From: Anarhynchus alexandrinus | Lineage: Eukaryota > Chordata > Aves > Charadriiformes > Charadriidae | DNA length: 64,000 bases | Assembly (NCBI GenBank): GCA_008711295.1 | Contig: VUYV01000046.1 | Span: 5,330,948-5,394,947 of the forward strand | Direction: 5' to 3' | In this document: positions 43,901 through 58,300 of the stretch, in pieces | How positions within the stretch are numbered: position 1 is the stretch's first letter | Layout of the letters: each line of letters starts with the position of its first letter | Program-made: the position numbers and the translations under genes | Notes under the pieces: model-generated | What the model was told of the DNA's origin: nothing | What the model saw: only the letters and a program-made list of their open reading frames with translations | The model's database searches: none

Positions 43901-46439
43901 TCCTGCCACATGCCTTAAGTCTAAATTACACCACTTGAAGCACTATGGAGATATTGGTGAGTCCATCTATGTTTTCTTTGTGGTTGTCACCAGAGCATGA
44001 AGGGTGTTCTTGGTACTAAAACCAAACCCAATTGATGGTACAGGAGTATAAGGGAGCCTAAAGTGACAATATGCTTAATTCAGACACTGTAGATGAATGC
44101 TTAAAGCTACCCAGGTTGAGTCTCAGCCCAAGGCTGTTCACTTCCTAATCTACTGGTATGGGCCTTTCTTTCTCCAGGGTGGCTGTGTCCTGCAGTGGCC
44201 ACCTACACTCAGGCTAGGAGTGCCACTCAGGTTTTTTTTGGACCTCAATACAGACCAAGTGGGATCCTCAGGGAAACTGAGTCCATGAGGGGAAATTGAG
44301 GACATCAGACAGAGATTTTCCCCCCTGGCAGGGAGACGGAGTCAGAGGCAGTGAATATCTGTCCAGACCTTCTCAACAATATCCCAGGAGAAGGGAAGCA
44401 CTTCACCTCAAAGGAAGACTTTTCTTCCATGGGATAGAAAAGCTGCCTCCCACATCCCTGCAGAGGGAAGGGTTATTGAAGTCTGGATTGCTGTAAGACT
44501 GATCCTTGCTCTCCTGCCTATGGAAAAACTGTAGACATGACTATATACAAGTTTTCATCTCAGTCTTAGTTTTAACTTGTAGCTTTCCTGTACACAGTAG
44601 ATAACACCAGAGTTTCTAGCAGGCATTACATTTCTTGTGGACCATGTATAGGGAATCATGCACTAGAATATGAAATGATCAGATTTGCTGACTTATGGTC
44701 AGTCATTTGTGCAATTTTCATCCCAACGCAATAGCACAGGGTCTTTAACAAAGCAAGATAGGTCAGTTGCCTCAATTTGTCAGAAAATGGTTTGGAAACT
44801 CTGTCAGGTCTTGTCTGTGACCTGCAAGAGTCAAAGAAGCAGACTATGTTGTGTTTTCAAATTGGCATAGCTGGTGATTCAGCCAGGAGCAAAATAAAAT
44901 TCACTTCTGTCACAGTCTTGCAGGACTGTCAGTGCATTTACCAAGGTAAATTTGGAGTCACCCCATAAAGCTTAAGTGGCTACATCAGTGACTAGCAGGG
45001 GAAAGAATAACGCACCCTTCTTATTAGGCATCTAAGGAAAAGGGTTAGCAACTTCGTGATTTGCCAATTGACTTTAGTCAATCGGTATGTTTTTTCCTGT
45101 GCAAAAAATTGAATCTTACTAACAATAGCTCATCTTTTCTCAATTAGTTTTTGTTACAACAGGCAGCCTGGTTGCAGAAAAAAAGAATGCTGTGAAAAAT
45201 CTTTGTTTCGTTAGTTAGAGGACTGTTCAGGTATAAGACACTTATGAAACCATTCCCCAGGGTGGAGCTCACAAAATGACAGCATTTTCTACAGAAGGCA
45301 GAGATTACACCCCAGAAGTCAACGCAGCCTTTCTAAGCAGACCAAAATTGCAGTGGGAAATCTCTTTTCCCTTCCATGGACAGTTAATAAACAAGAGTGA
45401 AATTCGCTCGGGTAATGTGGTTATTTACAACACAAACAAATATCCCTGCCTCCCCACTATATCCAGAAGAAGGGCTGGTCAGTAAAATCAGTGGAGTTTA
45501 GGGTGCAATTTGCCTTATGCTAAGCCTCCTACATTTGGTCCCCATTGACTCGGTTTTTGATTCACCAGTGGAGGTTTGCACAGGGGCTCAGGTGTGACAA
45601 AGCTGGGATACCGAAGTTATGTCAGCTGTGTCTGTATTTCCCAGCAGCACGGTAATGGGTATTTTGAATATACTATGTAGAGAGATGGCATCTGCATCTA
45701 CCTATCCTCAGAAATAGACCTGGCATTGTCAGCCTGTTCTTGAACGCTCTGTAGCTCTCCTAGATTTGGGGAGGAGTTTTTGCGTGTGTTAGCTCCATTG
45801 TACAGTGACCCCGCAAGATCTGCTGTAAGTGCAAAGGCATTTCAGACATAATTAGAAAGTTTTGCCATGGGCTAAGGTGGGCTTATTTCCCTTCACACTA
45901 AGAGTTTATCGGCTTTAGGGCGAGCTGTGGGTGGAATTCTGAAAAGGTCAGCAGTGTAGCAGTGAGAGTGAATCACTTTTATAGCCAAATAAAGACTGAC
46001 AGTGACCATGGAATGATGCTTCCCATCCGTGAAGGAGGGTAGTGGCCCTAGATGTGCTGCTTTGGTAGGGATTCATTCTGAATCCATCTTTGCAATAGTG
46101 GAGGGTTGCTGTGGCTTTGCAGTGCAAGCAAGGAAGGTAGAATACGTAAGGAGGAGAAGGTGGACTATAGTGAGGACCATAATGCTGCAGAGACAGGTAG
46201 AAATCTCTCTTGGAGTAACCTGGGGGGACCACAGATGTAAATAAGTAGACGCAAACTGAAAAAGTCGTCAGAGAAGAAATAACCAATATGTCTGCTTCAA
46301 CTGCCCTTCTTCCTGGCACACCAGACCAATACCATTGCTGAGCCTGACTCTGGCTTCTGGGCTTTGTCTGTGGCTAAAAGTGAATGGCAGGAGTTCAAAA
46401 TCATTTTACCTTTACAGTAGATCCAACAGGATCCTTTTT
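40912..46439. other. Non-coding stretch, no gene recognised
   Basis: Open frames of up to 116 codons (41541-41891) overlap others on both strands and carry no domain. No transposon identified by eye. Confidence 0.5.
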
Positions 46440-46960
46440 TAATTTTACTAATATTCAGTCCATCTTTATAAATACATAAAAAAGGTTAAATAAAAATGTT
46501 AAAAGCATATTGCTAATAGGCATAGCATGTGCTTTATACACAGTACGATCCCATCACATTAGAAAATCTGTTGACCTCTTAGACTCTTAACTGTCATAAC
46601 CACTGACCAACCATTTATTGATGGTCATTAATCATTTATTATCTCTGCCTGAATTGTTTCTAAATGTTCCAGTAATATAAATTGTTCTTTCTCTCAAAAT
46701 TCAATAACGCAGCTGAGCTTTACCTGCAGTGCTCTCTTTGCCCAGCATTTAATATGTTTAAAATCCCCTCTGAGTAAAAATTTCTGTAGAAAGTCATTAG
46801 AAGGAGAGTGTTCTTTACCACAATAATCCCCCATGCATTTATCTCTGTTAATTGAGCTACTTTTCTAGACAATGCAGTAATTATAGTTCATTGAAGAGCA
46901 CCGAAGAACTTTGCCGTTAATTTACCCTGACATTTTCTCAATCAGTGTGCAGTCTCACCA
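46440..46960. promoter_or_regulatory. AT-rich block dense in TAAT-type motifs, possible conserved non-coding element
   Basis: It contains at least ten TAAT/ATTA cores, including GGTCATTAATCATTTATTATC, GCAGTAATTATAG, GTTAATTGAGC and GTTAATTTACC. These are the cores bound by many homeodomain proteins. No simple-sequence bias, transposon or long frame explains the block. Texture alone suggests a vertebrate developmental enhancer; conservation cannot be tested from one sequence, and AT-rich DNA makes such motifs by chance too. Confidence 0.25.
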
Positions 46961-49900
46961 GCGTAATAGGGGGCTTCTCCCTTGAATCACAGGGCAGAGG
47001 TATAAGCTGGGTTGTCGTGTCAGTGCTGGGAAGTGACATTTTTTGCATAGGATCATTTTTGCATGATCCCTTCCCTCCATGCAGGCACAGCCCAGACAGA
47101 CCACGCAGAGCAACGCGAGGGCCACGGCTGGGAGCCCACTCTGTGGTTGTGCGGCACCTGCCCTGGCCAGCACCTCTGCGTGTCAAAGTAATAAAATAAG
47201 TGCAAAAAAAATGCTCTTACTATTTTATCTTGTGCTTTTCAAGATATGAGACTTGTAACTGTATTGACAGGCTAGGACCTGTTATGTTGTGAGGCTGAGT
47301 GTGTACTTTGGGTTTGCTTTTCATGTAAGACAAATGCAGTCAGCAGGGCTTTGTTTCTGCATAAGGCAGTGTTTGGACCTCCGTCGTTTTGACTGGTGAG
47401 TGGGCAGGGAATCATATTCAGCAAGTGCAGCGTGTATGGCTTCCTCAGCTTGGAGGTGTTGTCTTTCATAGCTCAAAGATATCACAGATGAACATTAGCA
47501 AAACACGAAAATCAGCTTAGTTGGAGTGCAGAAACAGGATATGGGAACACGACTTTACGTTACGAGCTTTCTGAAATGTTAAACAAGTGAGTGGGTTTTT
47601 GCAGTGATTAGTTTTCCAGGTCTAATAATTTATTTAATCATTAAAGCTGCTTCTTCTCCTAAGTTATGCAATTCTGGATATAACTTCTGGAGAAAAGCCA
47701 TCTGTTTACTTATGAATAAATAGTCACCTCCTAACCTATCAATAGTGAATACTTCTTAAAACACTTATTTGAGCAATGTGCATGCATGGAGGCAGGTTTA
47801 CCAAGTGTATAATGCATGAGAGTTTTAAGGGAGAGAATAGATAAATTAAAGTAGTAACAAAATAATTTTCCAAGTGAATAAGGTAGGGACCACAAAAGTC
47901 ATTGCTATTTACCCGCATCACTTCAAAACACATGCCCAGTATCAGACGCTTTTCTCATTAACACAAAGGAAAAGCTCCAAAGAGGAACTCCAGACTCCAA
48001 CTGGGAGCTGAAGCCTGATTAAGGACAGTGATGGCTGAAGGTTATTGTTTCCTAATGGACTATGTGATAGATGCTGAGCTGGATCCAAAAAGCTAAGATT
48101 AAGCACAGTTGGCAGTGTTGGTGACCCATAACTCCAGATGCAAGTCAGAAGGGATGTTTGAATCTGGATGTTGGCTTGGACCACTATGAATGCTGGAAAA
48201 GTTCTCTGCAACCTGTTGATCCCCTTGGCAAAGGGATGGAGCAAGCTCTCCATTAGTGCTGATCTTTCTAACACCAGGATTATACTTAGTATGAGGAAGC
48301 TGTGCTGTGGTTTCTACTGCTCCCTACATACCCTGCTAGCACTCATCCTCACCTTTCACTGATGTTTGCTTGGGTAGCATTAGCGGCCGACTCTTTGTCC
48401 TTGGAGAAATGCTGCGATTCCTCAGGAGAACAAGGCAGAGACACAGCTGGGCCCCTGATCCTGCAGAGCCTCAATGAGTTGTTCTGTGATCAAGTGGGTA
48501 AGCTATTTGCTTGCAAAGGAAGCTGGAGAACCTTGCAGAGCTATCATCCTGCCAGATGGGCCAGATCTCACACAGCTGCTATTGCTTTGTAAGCTGGGAG
48601 CTTTCAGCCCCGTGGTGATTATGTATTGCTTGAAATTACTTTTGAGTGGCTCTCAAGATGTTTCCATCAAGGTTGTCATCTTAACGGACAAGCTCAGACA
48701 CAAGAGAAAGAAGCTAAAGCGAGCCAGGCAATGGTGAAGGCTGAGTTCACTTCACCAAGCTTTTATAGTCATCCTGACCTCCATACAAGTTCACCTTTTC
48801 AACTTTTGTCTGCTGAGGAAAAAGCTATAGCCTTCCTCTTTTGAACTTGTTTAAGTGGAGGGAAAGTTGGAAAGACTCTTTTTTCCTTTAGCCAGAAACA
48901 AGCCAAGCCCATCAATGCTTGACGATAAAACCATACTTAACATTTGTTGTTGTTGTTACCTGCCAGGTCGTGAATCAAATCTCTGCTTGCCACTCATTTC
49001 GTCACAAAGCTGACAACTTTTACCCACTCCACTGTTACTCTGTGAAGGGCAGTGCAGAGATCTGAAATTTACTGCTGAAATTTTTAAGGTGAAAGTAGGT
49101 ATGATTTAATTAATTGCTCTGGCTACTGTCCTTTTAAGCTGCATCTTGGACAGGATGCTGTTGAGATACCCTTCCTGGATCCCATTTTGTAGCTCTTTAC
49201 CCTTCACCTCTAAACAGTAATGTGCTTATAAATGAGATATGTCAGGAAAGTTGTAGTGGTGCATTGCAATTTTAAGCAGCCTTTAAAAACATATTTTCTA
49301 ATCAGATACTAAGCAAAGGGACAAAAATAGTACTATGAATCTGTGATGGTTTTGTAATTGTAACATTTTAGCTTAGAAATGAGAAAAAAGCAACTCTAAT
49401 GAAATCATTTTGCTTCATTATACTTGGTAATTTGGCCTTTGCAATTAAAAAAAAATGCGGAGTGGTGTGTTTCGTACCTTTCTGGTATGAAAGATTAAAA
49501 GCTTCATGAACATGTCTGTAGGTAGCGTTATAGTGAGTTTCAGCTGATGAGCATCTCCCCATGTTCAGTCTGACAACTGAAAATGTAATGGGCTCTGAAG
49601 CTGCCATTATGTTCCATCATGTCAATGATCCCTAGATTAAGAACTGGCACAAGCGCGCTGAAGAGCCCTAAAGGAGCTGTAATAGCCTATCTTGTCAGCA
49701 GTCAGATGCTGTCGATTAAAGCGAGAGAGCACTGAACTGCATGCACTCCCTTCCAGTCCTGTGCTCTTTCACCTTTTTTAAGCTGGGAAGCTTGTCAGCT
49801 TTTGGAAATATGATGCTCAGTAACTGTTGGTAAAAAATGGAGGTCTCTGTCATAACAACTTTTGTGGGCCAGCTTGGGAGAAAACTGTTGCTAAGTGTGG

Positions 49901-51201
49901 TGGTGGTTTCTCCATTGCAAATGCATTTGGCTGTGATCACTAGATCATTCCGTTGCCATAATGTGTCCAACTCACCCTTCCTTGGTCAGATCACTGGGCT
50001 GTTGACTAATGGGGTTGCCGGTGCCAGTCCTTGCTTGCTAGGTCCATTAGTCAGCCTGCCCACATGCAGCTCTGCTCCTGCTGGGGTCTACTGGAGGCAC
50101 CAGAATATGTGATGAAACTGAAGATGATCTCCAGTGCCTGATCCAAGGTTGGTCTGTACAGAGCCAGTTCAGGTGTTTCTGCGTGGAGCTGCTGCAATGA
50201 AAGCCCCATCAAGTGGTGAGCAGCAGTGGTCTTCCTATACGTAACCTCTCTGCACTGTGCTCCCAGTGTTGTCTCTGGGAAAGTTAGCAGCACGACACTG
50301 CAGGGCAACAGGCTCTCTACCTTTGTATGGTGGTGCATATTCACCTTTGCAGTCCTTTAGGACTGCGGGGACTGGAGTGGTCAGTGGCTTTAGAGGAACT
50401 GATCCAAATCCTGCAGGGCTGGAGCTGAAAGCTAATGAGTCCTGCTGGACGCAGACTGATTCCGTATGGAGACAGATGGATGTCTTTGCAACTTGACTCC
50501 ATGTCACCACTTCTTTCTGTTCACCCAGTTATCTGAACCACCATTATCCTGGGTAACTGAGAGTTGGTCTTTAAGCTAATAACCTCTATGTCATTACATT
50601 TGCAAGACATTTTTGGGCTTAACATAAGAAATTAGGTGAAATAGCAATTACTCACTTAAAGTTTTTAACGGGAACCACTTTAGACTTTTGTAACAAGATA
50701 ACATTTACCTTTTGCCACTACTGACCTGGAGCAGATCCAGCCCAATGACCTACGTGGGAAAGCATCTATATCTGTTGCTGAGTATCTGAGCCAGACGTTC
50801 CCTAGTAAGATGGATTTACAGTCCTTAATCCTGCAAATAAATCCAGAAAAGCAGAGTTTTATGACCAGGCTTGTACTTGCTGAAGTCTGTGAGGTTTCTA
50901 TGAGAAGAACCAGGGACCACAGTCAGGGCTTTCAGGAAGAATAGTTTACACAAGTCAGGTAGATTCAGAATACTGCAGAGCACTCTATGATCCAGATCTC
51001 AGGGTTTTCAGGCACAGAAAGTCAGGACTATGCACTGCGGTATCAAAGTTTGATCTTTGCCATTCTTATCTTAGTAAAAGCTTAAATCTGTCCTGTCCAG
51101 CCTAGTTCACAGGCTAATTTTGATTTCTCGTCACATCTTCTACTTGCTCCATTTGCTCTTATGGATCAGGTAACTGAGCCACGATCTCCTCCTCTCCTCT
51201 C

Positions 51202-51202
51202 N
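51202..51202. other. Single unresolved base (N)
   Basis: One N within a CCTCTCCTCTC tract, next to a splice-acceptor-like CTCNCAG. Confidence 0.99.
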
Positions 51203-51454
51203 CAGTGGGAAAATAATTTCATTCCAGATTCACAGCAGTTACATTTGTAATCTCTTTTTTTTTAATTCTCTAATTTATGAGGTACTATTAAATTAATGCT
51301 ACCTCCATTAATCTAGTATCACTTAGACTCTGTATTCCTTGGAGAAGACAAGAGAAAAATTTTAAATAAGAGTCATTCTATCATTACTGTATGTTTCCTC
51401 ATAGGCATAGGCATGAACTTCAAGCTCCGAAAGGATACTCCAAAGCCTGTTACA

Positions 51455-51470
51455 GAGGGAGAGAGAGAGA
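51455..51470. repeat. (GA)n microsatellite
   Basis: Short GA dinucleotide run with one G slip. Confidence 0.9.
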
Positions 51471-52304
51471 CATCTTTCTGCAGTGGGAAATCCAGTCCAC
51501 CTGTCTTAGTGATCTGTGCCACTTCTTCGTGTTAAGATGTTTGCATATTATTTCCAGTCAAAATTTTCTGACCAGCTTGAGATCTCCTTTTGCATTTTTC
51601 TGATAGATTAACATTTCCTATTTTGTTTCCTTTTCTTTCTTATGGCCCTCAGTTAGCTCCAGTATGCCCTAGAAACCAATACACGTGTACTCCCCTTCAC
51701 TTCTCTCAATCAAAATCATGTAGGAATTACATAAGAGAGGTAACTATGGTTATAAAAAGAGTCCTTCACTCTGAAAGAAGGAATCTTACACAGTTTTCAG
51801 TACAATAGGATTGAAAGACCTTGTTTTTTATATCCAATCATTTGCTGCTACACTTTATAGACTCCAAATCATAATCATGCGACATGTTTTTGTCTCCATT
51901 ACCCCTTCTGTAAGACCATGCCAATTTTGTAGCCTAAAATTTTCATGGCCAATATTTACTTTTTTTAAATTGTTGGGACAGGATACTCTCCTAACCTAAA
52001 CAGCTTCTTTTTCTTTTCAGTGTTTCTACCTGAATCATTATTTTCATCTCTCTTGTTTATGGGGATTGATAGTTTCTTGTATCAAATAATGCAGGTTCTG
52101 TCATGTTGATGTTTATAGCTTTCTGCAATAAGACGGGTACATATGAAATGCCAGGATTGCAGTGTCAGTGCAAGGAAATGGTTCTGAAATACTGTGGACT
52201 TCTGTATGAGGTACACAATCCTGTCTCTGTGCAGTCTAAAAATTCAATGTATTAAACGTCTTCATCCCCACACAACCCCCCTGTCTCCACAATAGGTGAC
52301 AAAG

Positions 52305-52372
52305 CGCATTGTCCACACTTTGCAGATGGGAACGCAAGGTGAAGGTTCAAGTCACAGAGGTAGTCTCCAATG
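52305..52372 (+). mobile_element. Possible MIR-like SINE core
   Basis: CACACTTTGCAGATGGGAACGC, then GTTCAAGTCACAGAGGTAGTC, follows the order of the MIR blocks TTTTACAGATGGGAAACTG and CCAAGGTCACACAG...AGT. Short and diverged. Confidence 0.45.
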
Positions 52373-55300
52373 GGCCAGGCAGCTTCAGCACACAAAGGGC
52401 TTGGTGGCTGAGATATCCTCCCTCCCTTCTGAAGTTTTCATAGTTGCTTAAGGGATTTGATTCTCAGTCTTCATTAAATTAAATGGGATGAGGGCATTCA
52501 GACATCTGAAGTTGCTCTGAAAATCTCAGCTGTAAAAGACAGCTTATTAGGCCTTTTCCCCCGGATCTTACAAGCAGAAAAAGAAGATCCATTGTGAGTG
52601 AAAGAGAGAGGCCAGTACATCATAATAAATAAGAGAAATGGCTACTACTTTGTAATTCAATTGTAACTTCGTATTAAATTTAATAATGCATACACTTTAA
52701 CTTCATTTTGCTCTTATTAAGAGAAAAGAAATTGGCCCAGGCAAGCAAGCAAATAATTAAATAGAAATATTAAAAAATGCATGAACAGTATGGAGCTTAA
52801 ATGTGTATCACTTTTATAGCGGCAGACAAGATTTAGAAGCTGAGTCCCTAAAAACGAAGCATTCTTCAAGCTTTTGAAAGCTCTCTAGGAATTCTAGCAT
52901 CAGAAATGAGTTTTCACAGTGCCAGTATCTCTAGAGACACAAGGTTGCTTATTATTTTGTGGTCACCAGCATGGGCTATACTAAACACAGGAACAGCGAG
53001 GGAAAGGCTACACTAAGTGATAGGAAAGGCAACAGCATAGCCCTGGAAATACCTGAGCTGCCTTTAAATCAACTACCTGGGATATCAGCACCCTACTTCT
53101 CAGCAGGCTGGGGGAAGACGTGCTGTTTTCCAACAAGTACGGGTAGCTCAAGTAGTAACTTTAAAAGACGACAAAAATCACTACAGTGCCCTGCAGTGAT
53201 TGCCCAATGGACCAGCCCTACCCAAGCAGATGAGGACCAACATTTAAGTTCTGAAAATAGAGATGTCACGAAAACCACTCAGCCAAATTCCAGGGCTCTC
53301 TGAGGGCCTCCATGCTACGAGAAATTTGCCTGAAGAGCTTGAAGTGAAGCCAATGGAACTGATTTCAGCCAGTTTTGTCTTTATAAATACATCCAAACCT
53401 GACCTCTTTGAGGCCTCCTCACATTCACTGCCCAAAGATTTTCCAAACTCCACAGATCTTTTTTCCACTGAGATATTCCTTCTTCAGCCAGAAAGTTTGC
53501 TGTCCCCACACTGGTTGGAGAGAACAGACAAGAAAAGGACAGGGCAGATTTAAATACGCAGAGAGAAATACCTACTTAATTTGACTGACCTCTCACTTAT
53601 ATGCCTGTTTAAAGCTTTCTTATTCTTTCAACAAAATCCATTTGCAGTAGATAAACATTATCTGGATATTCCAGATCAAATCTCTGCAGAAAAAAAAATA
53701 TAAGTCTTGACATTGAAATGGCCAGAATTATCCTATTAAGGAGAACTGAGCATTATTTCTTTAATAGGCCCAAGTAATCTTTTATATTTAGAGCACAAAA
53801 AGTGCTATAGCAAGGCCAGGCAGACAGGCAAGCTACAGGGGAGGGAACCTTTGTTTCTCCAGTGTTATCTCTGCAAAAGCTGTTCACCTTGATGGCTGAA
53901 ATAAGTTTTGCAGTATCAATGTTCCTCTCTATTTCCTTTCCTCTGCTGGGGAACATTACATTACATGCCCATTCTACCTGCTGATTTCAAGCCCATGTGG
54001 GAAAGGACATCCTTTTGAAACTTCCCCAAAACTATGACCCTTTCTGCTTTAGAATAACTTCAGTTCTGCTGCCAGTGACCCCACATGGTACACGAGCACT
54101 TGGGCTTAGCTACGTAAGCTTTGCCTTTGAGTCTTGTTTTCCTAAGCATCATTATTTGTAGACATGTCCATGCTCATTTATATCTGGAGGCATTCCTTTG
54201 CAACGTAGAAGGGCTAGGAGGTTTTATTTTAAATGCCAGGAAACAGGAGCTCCAGAAATGAGTAACTACTACAGGCTTTTACTGTTGCTGCTAAATTGGG
54301 TAAGATGGAGTGATTAAAGGCAGCCAATGCAAATACCAAAAGCAGGTCAGGCAAAACAAACATGCAAAAAAGCCAAACTTATTTGATGCTTTCAGGGAAT
54401 CTCCACAGCAGACAGGGAAGAGTGAAAGTATTGATCAAACTAAACGCTGCGCAAAGGAGAAGAAAGCCGGCGTGAGGTCAGAGCATTGAAACTGAAATAC
54501 ATGGCTGTGTGAAAGACTTGCTTGGCAGGTGGAGTGAGAGGGCTACCAAAGGTGTGGAGGTCTTTTAACAAGGGGGGAGCTGAGAAGCTGCAGTGCTGCA
54601 CGGGCTGATGCCAGAGCCATGCTGTACTGTACATTTTACTGTACAGCTGGAAGATGGATTGGGTTTCAAAAGAAAATATGTGTCATATTTGCTAACGATA
54701 GCGACAAGCAGCAGGCTAACCGCTGGCAAAAGGGTGAGTCTAGTTTTGAAGTGTCAAAGCAGAAGTGACAGCATGGGCCAGACAAATGATCTGTGAAATT
54801 GTTGTTGTAACTATGGGTGAAGTTAAAAGACTTCTCACCCCTTTGTTCTGCTGGGTAGAAGGCATTTCCCTCAGTGACATTGTGCTTTATTGCTGTAGGA
54901 TACCTCGTTTTGAAGGGCTGTTTGCTGCTGGGCTGTTTTATTCTGGGAATAAAACATAGTCCTTGATTTAGTGCCAGTCTCTACAGATCGCTTCAGATTT
55001 CCAAACAGGTGAACGTTATCCATGGCAATACACAGCCTGAGCCTGAAATAAAGCATGACATGACTTCATTTCTGACTCAGTCTTGCAGTGGGGACCAACC
55101 ATATGAGAATGACACAACCGAAGGCGAAAGAACAAAAACATAAAGCCCTTCTCCTGTGTTTCACAGCCCACCAAGCAGAACGCAGGGAAATCCTTTTTAA
55201 CAATCACAGCAGGAACAATATTTTCCTGTACTTTATCACCCCAGTGAGAAAATCAGGACAACCATCTTGCACTGGCAACGTGCCTTGCCATCGCCTAGGC

Positions 55301-58300
55301 CTGTGGTTGGCTCAAAATGTCAGGATGTTTGAAGTGTTCTGCAGAAAAGCCAATATTTAAATGGACATGGGGTCAAATTCAAACCTCCACGTAATAAATG
55401 GGACTCTTACTATTTATCTAAGTGGGTTTTGGAATAAGGCAAAGGGAGGTAATTTATCCCAGTGCCTTTGGAAACCTCCATTCAGAGGTTTATTGAGGTT
55501 CATTGATAAAAAGGACCGGGAGAACTGGAACGCTGGTTCTTAAGGGATGCTTCTTTGTCACTGACAAGAATTGAGTCTTCAGCTGTTGCTGACCCATGTT
55601 GTTATTTTGGTCCTGGACACAACTTTTGGAATTTATTACAAGTACTTTTTTATGGCCAATATGAATAGTGTGTTCTTTTGCAAATGTCCATAACTGTTAC
55701 CAACAGTTTTTTGGGGATCCTGGCACTCTGCTTTCAAAGTGAAGCAGATGGGAATGAGGTAGTTATGGAAACATCTATAGTTAGCTGAAGTCACCTAGGT
55801 GCATACAAACGTAAGGAGCTAAAACTGTATGGTTGAAAATGTTTCCCATCTTTATAGTCTCATCACTACAGATCCAAGGACATGTCAATTGAGTAATGTA
55901 TCCCTGATTTGCTGATTGAATATACTTTTTTATATGCTGTGAGGCTGCTAGTAGAACAGAGTGTCAGGTCTGGTCTTTTGAGCCTACATGCAGGTATTTA
56001 TTTACTGAAGAAACTGGCAGTACTATTAAGTTTACTATTAAGGATTATTTTTTTCTGTAGTTTGTGTCAGTATGAATCCAACCTTTTCCCTGAATGTTGC
56101 AATATACATTTTTAAATAGGGAAATATTTGAAAAGATTACAGTTTATTAACATTACAGAATAAATTATCAAGAGACACATACAGATGTCTTCATGGGAGA
56201 ATTAATGTTATAATCATACACCATTTTTTGCTATGTATTAGAATTAGAATAATTAGAATTAGAGTTAGAATGAAGAACAGAAAGATTCTGATTTCACCTA
56301 TAAAACTCAAACATCAGCATGTAAGTTACTGTGCCTTGAAAAATGCACTTGTATTAAAATTGCACCGGAAACAAAAGTTCTGTTTTTTGGGTGGGGCATA
56401 AGTTTTAATAAGAGCAACTTACCAAAATGGAAAATTTCTAAGAGAAAAGTATCAATGATCATCTCAGATGGCTTAAAATAAAAAAAAAATTCCTATCCAC
56501 GATGCACAGAGAAGCCTGTGATGACATCTGTTGCCTTTGCAGTTCTGGAAGTAGCGAGACCTGAAATGAGTGTGTCTGGTAGCTATGCCAGTTCATAGTG
56601 ACATAAATCAAAACCTCACTGAAGTCAAAATGCTGTATTGTTTAGCCATTTCTATACTCTTTGCAAATGTATTCCTTACCATATTTTATCTGGTTAAGAC
56701 TAACTTTACCTGTTCTGGATGTACTCGTTAAATGTGAGTCTACTTCACAGCCCAGCCAGACCTTGTTTCACAATGTCTTCTTGACTTTTATTCAGTATTT
56801 TTTCTCTCTTAGATATTGTTTTCTGTGGCTTTTCATTCACTTTCCTTTCTGTTTGTTTTCATTGGTAACAAGAAGACAGATACACTTCTGTAAGGTGTGG
56901 CTTTATAGTTAAATCCTGTCTGGATTTATTCTGGATTTCACCAGCACAAGCTAGGAGTAGGACTGGGAATCTGACCTGCACAGAGATTTAACACTTTTTC
57001 CCACTGAGTCCCTGCCCCACTGGAATAAGACAGTAAACAAGTGCTTTTTAACAGAGAGCTCTCATCATCCTCCTCCTGTCTTTCATTTTTTGCTTATCCA
57101 ACAACTACAGACTCCGATTTCCCAACTGAAATGATGGGGGCAGCCCCCTTCATCCCCACAAACATGTGGGACTCTCACAGTCCTGTTCCTGCTTCTCTGC
57201 AATGAATACTGCAGGTGGTCATGAAAATCATTTTTTTCTTTTCAGCTATTTTAGTAATCTTGCTTTAAGACCTACCTTATGCTGCGGCTAACGGAACAGC
57301 CAGATCTTGAGGTCTTAGGTTGTGCTATAACTTGCCTCCTTCTTCCTATTAGAAGGGGTGAAAAAAGACAGCAGTGCAGATAGCAGAGTCCTTAAATTGT
57401 TATAATTTCTGATCTAGAAGTTAAAGGGAAATAGCATCATGGAACTAAATGTGATTCTGAAATAACAACGTGGTTTAGCAGTTAATGAAAGACTGAGATT
57501 GCAGCGTTTACACTTGTGATTTTCAGATGAACACCCTATCTTCCTCTTCACACATAGTTGGATCCACAGCCCATTTCGCACCCATATTACTGTGTAAGCT
57601 TTATTAATCCTCTTCATTGCTTCCAAATAAGACTCCAGTAGAAACTACCTGGAATTTTAGTATTTAGGAAAAGCAATCCAAGAATTAATCCTACAGCAAA
57701 TATCTGTATTAATAGCATTTTAAATGAGGGATTTTGTAAGGAAAACCTGGCAAACATAGAAATCCCAAATTTTGCTCCCAGAATTCCTTTAATCTTCCAT
57801 TGCATTTCAAGGCACATTCAGTCAAGGTATTACACTAAATATGAGCAGCTGGATGCTGCCTCCTCATTTCTATCAGAGTGGGGATACCTAGACAAAGCAA
57901 TACAGAGAGGGATCAGCAATGATGAGTATTAGCATCTGTGCAGTTTTAGGGAGGTGAAAAGTACTTCAGGTCCAAATGTGAGAGAGGTGAGGGAGGAGGG
58001 GGCTGATGTAAAAATTGAAAATGTCAGTGTTATATTCTTTGTCTTCTGTAAAACAGTAAAAAACATTCAGAAACATTTTGCATTCAACTGTATTAAATAG
58101 GTTATAACACTTTCAGCTGTTGACAGCTTAAGTTCAAATGTAATGTACTTTAGATTAAAAAGGAAACATTTGACAGGTTCATTCCAGTACTTGGATGTGC
58201 CGTGATAGGTCGCTTGTGCCATACTCATTCCGTTGCACGTGGTGTGGTTTGGAAGAAATAACCTATACAGAAAGCAATTGAAACTGAAATATCTGCATTA

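Larger units (their letters stand above)
46961..52300. other. Non-coding stretch, no gene recognised
   Basis: A small hairpin lies at 47050-47069 (GGATCAT/ATGATCC), (TTG)n at 48944-48957, one N at 51202 in a pyrimidine tract, and (GA)n at 51455-51470. A pyrimidine-rich acceptor-like TTCTTTTTCTTTTCAG ends at 52020 with a short open frame behind it but no plausible donor. Confidence 0.5.

Noticed and set aside
46938..47199. Overlapping 72-84-codon frames on both strands in a GC-richer stretch
   Set aside because: No domain and mutually overlapping; no splice evidence.
52005..52094. Possible internal exon after TTCTTTTTCTTTTCAG
   Set aside because: The downstream donor (CAG/GTTCTG) is weak, the peptide is unrecognised, and pyrimidine tracts ending in CAG are frequent in this AT-rich sequence.
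56237..56271. Interstitial telomere
   Set aside because: The unit is TTAGAA, not TTAGGG, and there are only a few copies.
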